From: Hirudinaria manillensis
Taxonomy: Eukaryota > Annelida > Clitellata > Hirudinida > Hirudinidae
NCBI GenBank assembly: GCA_034509925.1
Contig: CM067538.1
Location: forward strand, 3,401,001-3,465,000
DNA: 64,000 nt
Direction of reading: 5' to 3'
Position numbers and translations under genes: made by a program
Shown here: positions 14,219-26,200 of the stretch, in pieces
Numbering within the stretch: position 1 is the first letter of the stretch
How the letters are laid out: every line of letters starts with the position of its first letter
The notes under the pieces: generated by a model
Told to the model about the DNA's origin: nothing
Databases searched by the model: none
Seen by the model: the letters and a program-made list of their open reading frames with translations, nothing else

Positions 14219-17200
14219 TCAGAATATGGAAGGTGAGGATTCTAAAAAATCCTCTGTTTTGGTTGCAAGACAACTTGGACCGAGCAGAGGAGGCGGTGTT
14301 TTATTTGGCTTATCTGTTGGCCAAATTTCCCCATCAGACATTATTTGTCTAGATTTTTTATCAGAATCAATCTGTGAATTTTTATCCTCTGGACTACTGC
14401 CATCATCCTGGGAAGAACTTTCAGGCGATTGCATAACACTGCTTGTGACCACACTGTTGGTTAAATCACTGCTCTTTAAATGTTGCATGAGTGCCAGGTC
14501 TGAGTAGAGTCTTGATGGGTGACCTCTTGGCCTGGAGGGAACAGAGCTGATATCTAGAAGGCCCTCTGAAAGTAGAATTCCTTCAATATGTCCATGATAT
14601 ATCAATTATTTATATATATTTATATATAAAACTTATCACGTATATCACTTTATGTATATGGTGATTAATAATCATTATATTAGAGGAAGGCCAAGGAAAA
14701 GACACCCTGGACACCAGCAACACCAAAAAGATGAGAAGTGCTTGTAAATTTTTTTTAAGCATTGGGTTTGAGTGTGAAATATTTTGTCAGAAAGTTGCAT
14801 CAGTAGAAAGAAAGTTGATATGGTGTTTTTGAAAGAGACAAGACATCATCTTGATCTCTGTATATGGCTCAGTTATACAGTTTATAGGTGTTTGCAGTCA
14901 GGTGACTTAGTTTTAATGGTAGATCCTGGGACAACCTCAAGAAGCAGATATTATCTTGATCCCAAGGGTGTCTGCTATTTGTATATAGGACTTAAGGACA
15001 GATATGAATTGTGTGTGTTATACATATCAATTGCTTAGCATGCCCCTTAACACAATTTTTACAGCCACATACATTATTTTTAATATATTTGGTTTATTTC
15101 AGTAAATCTCCATCTATGATGATACTACCCTCAAGAGACAATATTCAAAGATGGAAGCTCAGAAAAAATGTTAAACACATGCTCTGTAATGAGAGACAGA
15201 CTTTCTGTCTTACTGCCTGGCTGCAACTATGCTGTTTGTTTGACACATCACTTTTCAATTTTGTCTCTAACAGAAGCAGAAATCCATTTCCCACCTCGAA
15301 TATGCCAAATCTGGCCAAAGGTCCTAGAGCTGGTAAGAGGACTCTGAGGGCATAAAAAATGGTCACACAGAATGAGGGGTGAACCAGATTCAGGATGGCA
15401 CATCTGGATGAATCAAGAGTGAAGAATAGCTACAATATGGTTTTTGTACAATGGAGACAAAATCAGGCAACCTTTCTAAATTTGAAGAAGTCTACCTTAT
15501 TGCTTAATTAGCCTTGAAAAAGTAATTAAGGTATCTAAACATGTATACTGTAGATATTTTGCTTCTTCCTATAAATTTGTTTATAGCACTGAACTAGTGA
15601 TTATGAAATCTACAACGATTGTGGGACCAACTTCAAACATGGTCCCCATATATCCTTGTAGGAGTGAACTGACATCATTGAGATACCTCTGAACAATAAT
15701 ATTTTTTTTATCAAAGTTTGCAAATAACTTTTTAATGAAGTGGAATCATTCAAGAGGTTCAGAGCTTATATTTTCAAAAAATAATTTTTATGTCAAATAT
15801 AGGCCTATCCAATTTACAGACCAGATAGTTATGCTGTTAAATCTGCCAAATATTTGAAAGATGAAAGTCAGGTATGATGAGCATTCTCAATGGCTTAAAG
15901 AAAGACTTTGAGTTCTCATCTAAAATGAACAATCGTCTGCATTTTAAATGCTCACAAGTTTGCAATCAGGGCCAAGCCAAAAAGACAAAGCAAGGCACTG
16001 GTTCCAAATAATTTAGCATGAAGCCATTGAAACATGAGTGTAAACAAATTAATAACTTGTTTTAAATAAGAAGTGAATTAAAAGAAAGTTATTAATTTAC
16101 ACAAGCAACCTAATACCTAATTAATTGCAACTAAGTTCTCAATTTTCATTATATGCAAAACTCATAATGTTGCTCCACAAAAAACTTAACAACTTTCTCA
16201 ATAATGCTTTCACCTCAAGTTTTTGGTTTTCCAGTATATTAAATTTTGATAAAAAGTAGAAATTCTCATTAAAAAGGATAAAATAAAAGAACTTTGTCTC
16301 CCTTGAGGCACTTAATCATCCAAATTAGAAAGTATTTTTTGCTGTTCCCCTGTAATTTATTTTGATTTTTTCACCTTTTCAATGTTTTTTAAACCAAAAG
16401 TCATATACTTAAGGGGGATACTGACCACTAGGCTATGTTGCTGGTTTTGAAAACACTCAGAAATTCTCAGATTTCAAGAAAGAAATAATAAAGCATTAAT
16501 ATGTAAATGGACCTTCTCTAGCCAGTTTTTTCAATTCCTTTCGTTTATTGGCAAACCAGTTGGATATAATCTGTGCTGTGACCCTTTCTCTTTCAGTAAG
16601 TTCTCTGCCAGCTAGGAAATACATTTTCTTTTTAAATTCAATATAATAAGTTGTAGACAAGCATTTAAACCTTTTGTTTGCATTCATCCATAATTTTAGA
16701 TACAAATAAAAAGCTAGCATTGGTTCAAATCCCTTTATTAAAAAATGTAAACAGCAAGGTCTTTTCTAAAGTAAAAGGACCAAATTTTCCAGGATATAAC
16801 TCTTAAATTTTCCCTCACAATTATACCAAAAATTGTACATATATCTCAAACAATCAAATCAATCTTTTTTTCAGTGTATAGTAAACACTGTACATCTGCA
16901 TCATATTTTTTATTTATATTTATCAGTTAGTATCTGATAAATTACCATAACACTATTGTCAGCAAAGAACTTTAGTCTTTACCATAGGGAGACTAGGGTC
17001 ATGTATTAGAGTTTTGATAAAGCAGGTTGTGGTGATGTAATTGCATGAGCCATAACAATCAAAACTATTTTTAATGCTAAGTATAGTAAGGCTCTCATAA
17101 TAACCTGAATAACTATTATTATATAATTATAGACTAAGTCATAAAACTACAAAAAAAAACGACAAGCAATGAGAAGTTCTTTAAAATTAGAAAATTCCCT

Positions 17201-20200
17201 ATGCCCCATTTCAAGGGAAAAGACAATTCAAATGCTGAGTTGTAATGGCAAGCAGTTAAATCATAATCTTTATACCATTAAAAATCTAGCTCTGGCCAAA
17301 TTTTGCAGTAAGCTTTTGGTAAATCATTCTCATTTTCTGTTTCTTATTTCATTGGCATAACTTGTTCATAGTACAGTAAAACCTGTCTGTAAAGACATAT
17401 ATTTTGATTGAAAAAGTGTCCCTATGGGGAACTTGTCCCATTTATCAGGTGTATATATTAAACTAAAGAAAATAGAAAACTTAAAAAAATCATCATAAAG
17501 AAGGTAAAACAAACACAATTCATGAAAAACGTATTAGGAAAACACAGAAGTTACACTTTGTTAGAAAAAGTCAAGTTGAAGCTTGTTTGGCTTTTTCTTT
17601 TTTCCAATCACCAGTAGGTTAAACTTCTCTCGTCATGCTTGCTGCCAACAAAAATGTGATTTATCTTCTTCATTGATTGCCTCTTGCTTATATAGAACTT
17701 GGATGTCATTAGCTTATAGAAGAGAGCAGTCTCATCACGTATGAAAATATCTTCGATGGAGCTGTCCTCACAAATATATGAAAGCCTTTCCAGTCTGCAA
17801 CAGCTTCTGAAGTAACATCACCATTCATAAATGAAAACTTAATGCTTTTTTTAAATGAGTAGTTCAAAACTTTTAAGCACTTCCAATTTCTTTTCTAATG
17901 AAAGTCAATGTTTCTTTGATGAATCCATAGCTATTAACTTCCCAATAACTGCCTTAAAACGCAATGAATGAAAGACAAAGCAAATTGAAGCAAATCAAAA
18001 TAAAAGTTCAAATATGATTTCCAGTGAAAACATTTTTTCAAAATTTTAAGCATTTAAGGGATTTTTTGAAAAAGTAATCATCCCTATAACAGTTTTTGAA
18101 CTACTTATGGCATGCTCTCAGTCATGTTTGACAGGTGCACTGTAAATAAGCATCAAATATTATTTGGAAAAAATTGGTTCCTAGAAGTGTCTGCAAGGAT
18201 AGGTTTTACTGTACATTCTATATATTGTTTTGCCTGTATTGAATAAAGCCCCACCTATATGTAAATTTTCACAAGTGCTTCTACCTCTTTAGAATTCAGC
18301 TACCACTTCTGGCTACATGCGGTATACTTACACTTTTTTCCCGCTTCCACAATTCCAGAAAACCCAAGGTTATAATGATTGTAAGTTGTTAAAACAGGCC
18401 AAAGAAAACTAAATTACCCTCATAAGCATTGAGTTTTATTTGACTGTTTCTAAAAATCAATTTAACTATTACTAAATAGTAGCTTTCCCTGGGTTCAGGC
18501 TTATTTTATACACTTGAAGATGATGTTCAAAGGATCAAATATGAGATTATAATTGGTAAGGCTTGTTAAAAATGTTGAAATTCAAATCTTGTTGGAAAGC
18601 AATTGTTCAAATTAGACAAAACACTAACATTTCAAAGCTCACCAGAAATATGTGAAACACTGGTACTTGGTATAAGGCATGCATAATCACACAATATTTT
18701 AAGTGGAGACCATTGCAGTGAAGTGAGTTTGGATAGAAGAATTTTATTAAATGACCTCTAATTGCAATTAATCCAAATCTTACTAGAAGAAGTGTTTATG
18801 CAGAAAACTATGAAATAGAGTAGTACAAATCTCATCAGAGTGAAATCATGGGGAAAATATCACATATTTGAAACATATGAAAGCATATGAAACCAGCTGA
18901 ATGCAAAATTAGGTTTTAATTGCAACAAAATTCTGAAATTATTTAATAGTCAGTGGCATACATATGAAATCTATATACAAACACTCCCCTGATCGAGTAC
19001 TATGTTGTGTCAAAATTTCAAAGCAATTGGTTAAGTACTTTCAGAGAACATTTGCATGTTACAAACACACATTACATTTTTATTTATATAGAATATAGAT
19101 ATAGAATATAGATACCTGTTTTGTCAAAACACTAAAAATCTTAATTTTTCTTGAGACTTTTTTAAAACTACTTCCAAGTCCAAAAACTGAATTTCTGCCT
19201 AATTCTTGATCAAAATTTTAAAAACATTTATGAGTTACATTCTGTAATGATATTTTGTATGCCTCCTTAATTTGAGCTTGATATGTCTTTTTAGACCAAA
19301 GTTATAATAAGAAAGACTGTCGTAATATTTTTTCTAGGCCCCTATCGCACAATAGTTTGGTCCGACCATGACCCTTGTGAGGCCTTTGATATTGTTGACC
19401 ACAACATATTACTCCAATGCCAAGATGCTAAATTCACCTGATGGTATATAGAATATATGATATATAGAATTGTCAGCAGCATTCATGAGCTTACACAAAG
19501 TTGAAAAATGCTTATAGACAATTTTTCACTGGCATGAATGAAGGCTATTTGATCTCAGCATTATTCTAATATCTTTAAAATGGCAGAAAAAATTATGCTG
19601 AATCAACAATAATGGTACCTTGAGGCACATCTAACAAGCAAATTAATGTTTTAATGATATCAGAAGCTCCTCACCTGAGACATTTGATATCATACAACTA
19701 AATATGCCAAAATATAATTCACTGTGAAATGCATATTCTGAATAGTGCACTAAGTTAAAGACCAAGTTCACTGAGTCTACATTAATTGGAAAGTGAAATA
19801 TAACATTTTGATTGGACAGAAAGGGAGAAAAGCAGAAGTCAAAGAGAGAAAAAAAAACACCTTAACTTGGTGATGGATTGCCAGCATTTTTGGTGTTTGG
19901 TTCAAAATAGGTGCTAAGAGAGTGATCAATAAATCCACCAATGGAAAGAATGGCCTGGATTGGCAAAACCAAGATGAAATTTATGAAAAGGATGTCAAGG
20001 GCAGCAGAAGCAGCCTCTCAATGGATATGATAGAATGATTATAAAAAAATGATCCTTCTTCATGAGGAATCAGCACACACAAGGAGCTACTTCTCAACTT
20101 GCATCGAGTATAAAAGCATTACTAATGCATTTGTGTTTAAGTCCAGAGAAGATGATGTCTGCTGCAAAATGAGTTGGTTGGTTTTTTGCAAGTGAAAGGA

Positions 20201-23200
20201 AGATATGACAAGAGTCAAAGGATATTCAATACCTGAACTAATCCTAACCCACCATTCATTTACGGGTTTTACTTGCTTATCTCATGTTCATTCAACCATG
20301 TAGCCAAGGTGGAAGCAGTAGTCCAACATAAGAAAACTGATAGTAAGGTATGATAAATCCAAATCTCAGTTCTAAAAATGCAAAATTGTTCTTTTCTCAT
20401 TCTTATAATGAAGTAGTTTTTATATACAAAAAAGCTGGAACCATCATTCAGGTTGGAATGTGTCATTCATTAAGTAATGAATTTTGCCCATTCAATTCCC
20501 CAAGACTCTAAAATATTATTGAAAACTAGTGGTGCCCAGCCGCGCATTGCTGTGGCTCAATTTGATTATTAATTTTATAAGAAAGAAATTTTCTAATATG
20601 TTTATTTTTACGATTTCACAAATTTGCTTGAGGGTTACGATAGTTTAAGCTTTTTAATATCTCGCTAAAGTTTATTTACATAGATTAGGCTGTGACGTTA
20701 TTGTGGCAAGATGGCCGGATTTTCGAAAAAAGCGTATTTTTACATTATATAGTTATGGCATATATATGAAACCTATATACAAACACTCCCCTGATCGAAT
20801 CCTATGTTGTGTAAAAATTTCAAAGCAATTGGTTAAGTACTTTCAGAGAACATTTGCATGATACAAACACACATTGCATTTTTATTTATATAGACTAGCA
20901 TCACTTATGTTGAAGTGACTTAAGCCAGAAGTTTGACATTTCAGGAAGAAGTGAGAGGGTATTTATCAAGTATGTTATTTCCGCGTGAATGTGGACACGG
21001 AAAATGTGCAGTGAGCTTGGAATCAGTCTCCCATGTACTCGAGCACCAACTTGAAATGGGACACTGTCAGTACCTTGATTTCATATTAAAATATTTTCCT
21101 TATTTTTGTGATTAAAATTTTTCAAGCTAAGTACTTTCAGAGAACATTTACATGATACAAACACACATTGCATTTTTATTTATATAGATAGATGAATATG
21201 GACATGGAAAATGTGCGGTAAGCTTGGAATCATTCTCCCATGTACTCGAGCACCAACTTGAAACTGTCAGTACCTTGATTTCTTCTTAAAATGTCTTCCT
21301 TATTTTTGTGATTAAAATTTTTCATTAAAATTATCTTAAACTAGGCAGGCACTTTAACCGACTAATGTCTCGCTAAAGTTTATTTATACAGAATAGGTAG
21401 TGACGTTATTGTGGCAAGAAAAAAGCATATTTTTTACATGATATAGTTGTGGCACATAAATGAAACCTATATCACTCCTCTAATCGAGCACTATGTTGTG
21501 TCAAAATTTCAAAGCAATTGGTTAAGTACTTTCAGAGAACATTTGCATGATATAAACACACATTGCATTTTTATTTATATAGACAGGGAAAATCTTCCAA
21601 AGACTTGTACTGGAGGAAATGGAAAGTTCCTCCAAATAATGTAATGAACCTATTTCTAATCATCTAGTTGTGCAATGAATTTTAGTGCTTTCACAAATTG
21701 AACCACATGAAATTCTTTCATGTCAGTACATAAAAAAAAACTGGATTACACCTTATAAGTCTCTTTAAATCAGAGATCCCCAATCTTTGGAGCACTACAT
21801 GCCATGCAAAACAGCCTTGATTGAAAGCTGTATGGTTGGGGATCCCTGCTTTAAACAAATCATATGGATGATTTACAAAACCTGATCTCATTAATAACTA
21901 TATATAATATTTACTTAGGTAAAATGAGACTTTGACTAAATTGTATAAATTTCAGACCTAATACCATAAAATTCTGAAAAGAGAAAAGACCTTAACCTGC
22001 AGTTTCAGTAACCACATTACAAGCCTGGGCAATTTCTTCACGAGTCTCATATGAGGGATAATTGTTATCTTGAAAATATTTCTCTAAAATCTCAAGGTGA
22101 TTAGGTCTAAAAACAAATCTTTCTCTTCTTGGAAAGGAAACTTCTTGAGGTGATAAATCTGAAAGATCTATAGAGGCTGGATTTATCATCTTTTTGACAA
22201 GACTTCCATTGGAATTGGAATTCATGATATGCATAGCTGCATTGGCTGCAATACCTGTTTCAGAGCCATCTTGGTATTGTTAAATTTACTTATGGAAAAT
22301 TAAATGTAATTGATTAATTTATTAATATCATAAATTGACAAAATAAATAACAAAGATGAAACATACCAATAGAGGCAGGATTTTTGCGATATAACAAGTA
22401 CCATTTCTGAATTGCTCTTCGGCTCCTCTCTGACATGTCATAAATATCACCTTTCATGTACCTACTTACATATGATTGACAAATACCTTATTAAATAAAA
22501 AATAAATTACATTAAATCAAAATAAAAATATTAAATAAATACTCAAAAATCTAAGTTAAAACCTGCTAAAGTGGCAATCTGTTGCTGCTTTATGTTGTGT
22601 TTGGCTGCAAATGCCCTAATTTCCTCACAGCATGCAGCATCACCTTGACTAAACAAAACCAAACACTGTTGAGGACATATTCCAAATTCACTTGGCAATG
22701 ATATTATCATGATACTATGAAAATTTCAGGCTTACATCAACAAATCAGCTTGGATGCTCAGCTACATGTTTTACAAATTTTATTTGAGAATATTAAGTTT
22801 GTACTTATTGTAATATTAGGTTTATTTCCTATGTGAGGGCAAGTCGGGACATCCTTACTGAGGCAAACGACCAGACTATTGATGTCAAGATAAAAGGACA
22901 CTGAAGAATGCTACCAACTACTCCCAGGTGCTAATAAAAAGTGATAAGAGGCCAGATATGGTGCTTATGACACTGTCATTTGCAAATGCTATCATCTTGG
23001 TGGAACTGACAGTTCTATGTACAGCAATGTACTCTAGAGACCTGCAAATGCCAAATCTTTTTTGTCCAAGCCAGGCTGGCCTGCTCTTGTATTTATCATG
23101 CCCATCTGGTCTAACCCTCTAAATGTGAAAATTAGGTAAGAGCCAGCCCAGCCTGCCACCTGCCGTAAAGGCCCTGGCCTAGCCCACACAGATCCACTCA

Positions 23201-26200
23201 AATTATGCACCCATCCCATACATGATCTTAATAATCACACAACATTATATAAGTCTGACATGCCTGGCCCTTGCAGGTCTCTAATATGTTCAAAGCAGAC
23301 AAGAATTGCAGATCTGGAGGCAAAAGGGGACAGAGCAAATCTATTCCCCATAGAGGTTGGCACTAGGAGTTTAGTGGGCAAATAACTAATGAGAAATATA
23401 TCCTCCCATAGCCAGAAGTTTAATCCAGATTGGAAAACCAACGGGGACATCTGGCTAATCACCGTATGTAGCCCATCCGTGGAGAATGCCGGGGGCTTCA
23501 AAGGGCTTAAATGTTTGAAGATAGTGGCCTCCTCTGAGTATCCCAAGGAGTTTCTTGCAATCACAACATTTTCTAGTGAACAAAATGAGAGAATCAAAGT
23601 CAAGAATAATCCTAATATATAATTATGGAATGGATAAAGTGAACCGCTGTGTGCAAAAATATTTTATTAATAAATAAAAACACAGTATAATAGACATATT
23701 GCTTAAATCTGAGATGTTTTGCAACATTTCTTCGCCTTTATTATATACTATGTCAACATACATGCATATAAATAATCATAATTAGAATACTATTGACTGT
23801 AATTAAATCAATATTTTTTTAACAGTTTTATTTTAAAAAATGAATAAAATCTTTGGTCTTTAAATCAAATTAAGTTGTATTAACACACTAATAAATTAGC
23901 TAGGTTTGAATACAATCAATCATTAGTGTGTTGTACCTGTTATAATCCAATTAGTTAAAATCATAAGATATGACATAATTCAAAACTGCTTTTAAATCTA
24001 AATTAAGATGTGGTCAAGCTACCTTGAAAGTCATGAAAAATGTGGAGGAAACCTGTATTGTGTAAAGTTTCAATAATTTTGTGTCACATTAACTGTATTT
24101 GGATAGATATAAATCAGATTCTATGCTGCATCTGAAAACTAGTAAGTCAAACATAATAATATACAAATGTAAATGTTGCAAATTGAAAATCTATAAATGC
24201 CTAAAACACAAAATCATAAAAAAAAGTTTCCCTCCTGAAAATCTTTTTTTTATGTCATTAGTTAGGTGATGCCTAAGTTTTATTTTGACCCATATCTGGA
24301 CATAAGTTTCCTAATCATTCTTTGCTTTAGAATAAACCTTTTCCAATGTTTCTGTAATGTTTTTTGAGTACTGCGCCTCGAGCGCGTTGGCAGACTGTTT
24401 TTGCATGTGCCCTTAAGCCGGTTTTGCGAGTGTAGCGGACTTTTACTTATTACAAATTAGATATATTTTTACTCGTCTCATTGGGAGCTTTCGAAATATA
24501 CCACTTTCACTTACATGGGCTCGCCTTATCCAGACCTTCGTTGTATTTACATTTCTTCTTGGCCAACAGCTTACTGAACCTCAGCCTACTTCAGGTGTCC
24601 TTCTCAGACCTCTTGATATGTGCAAATGAAGACGTATGATCGTATGACATTGTCCTTGAGAGGGACGATGATGGCTTACCTGTTATGGCGGTCTAGAAGT
24701 TGGAAAGCAGTCTTTCTGACCACAAACTTCTAATATGGATGACTTCCTCCTCAGTCCCTCTTCACATACCAGACACAACTAGGGTCAGGCTCTGGAGGAA
24801 TTTTGACATGCCTCTCTTCGAACGACTTCTCAGCACCTCTCCTTTGACCAACCCAGAGACGTGGACCTCCATGGATATTGATCGCCTGGCTGATCTTTAC
24901 TATGACACTCTCAATGAGGTGGTTGAGAGGTCCCTCCCCCTATCGACGCCACGCTTCTACAAATACAGACAGCCATAGTTTGACGCTGAGTGCATGAGAG
25001 TGAGATCACACCTGACTCGACTCAGAAGATGGCGCGCCAGCACCGACATCATCAAGGCTTGTGCCCGCTCATATGCTGCTCTGCTACATCAAAAGCGTCG
25101 AAACTACTATGCCAGGCGCATAGCAGAGGTGCGCCATCCTGCCAGAAGATGGAAGCTCATCGGATATGCTACTGGTCTAGGCAGCGTCACAAACAGATTG
25201 GCTGCTCCAGCCCCTCCAGTCTACCGCGAGTACCTTGATGGAAAACTGACTGCCATCCGCTCAGCCACGAGCGATGCTCCGCCACCTCACTTCCTTCCCC
25301 GTGTTACAGGTTCGGAGTTGCAGCAATTTCAGCCAACCTCCATAGACGAGATCCAGGAGCTCATCAACTCCCTCCCCCACAAGCAGTCAGGACTTGATCT
25401 GATACTCACTTGGTTGCTGAATAAGGTCTCGCATGTTCTTGCTCCGTTCGTCGTTTACCTGTTCAACAAATCCTTGTTCCTGGGCCAAGTTCCCCACTCC
25501 TTCAAGATGGCACAAGTTCAGCCCATACTTAAGAAGCCCACCCTCGACCTGCAGGCGCCTTAATCGTACCGCCCAATATTGAACCTAAGCGTCCTTTCAA
25601 AGCTTCTCGAACGACTCGTACTTAGGCGCCTCCTGTTCTACCTCAACAGCAATACACTCTTTCCCAGCATAAAATCTGCCTATCGACCCCATCACTCCAC
25701 TAAGACCGCTGTATTGAAGGTTGTGTCTGACATACGCATGGCATTCGATGCAGGTCAGGTCTCCCTCCTCCTTCTGCTGGACATGTCAGCGGCCTTTGAC
25801 AACGTTGACCATGACATCCTCATCGCCAGGTTGGACGAAACATTTGGAGTTCGTCACAAGGCACTGCAGTGGTTCAGAAATTATTTGTCGGAACGACATG
25901 AGACAATAGTGTCGTCACAATCTGTTAGTGCCATCCATCTTGTGCAATCAGGCGTTCCCCAGGGATCAGTCTTAGGACCTATATTGTTCACACTATACGT
26001 GGCTGACATTGAAAGCATCATCTCCAAACATGGACTTTTCAGTCATCGGTATGCCGATGACATTCAGATCTACGGCAACTCCAAACTTGATGATGCCCCT
26101 ACCCTTGTTGGTCGTTTGTCAGACTGCCTTCATGATATTATTTCCTGGACAGCCTCCAACAGGTTACTACTCAACCCCGACAAAACTGAAGCAATCTGGT

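Noticed and set aside
16723-16735. GGTTCAAATCCC, a B-box-like sequence suggesting a tRNA
   Set aside because: No matching acceptor stem, D arm or anticodon arm upstream.
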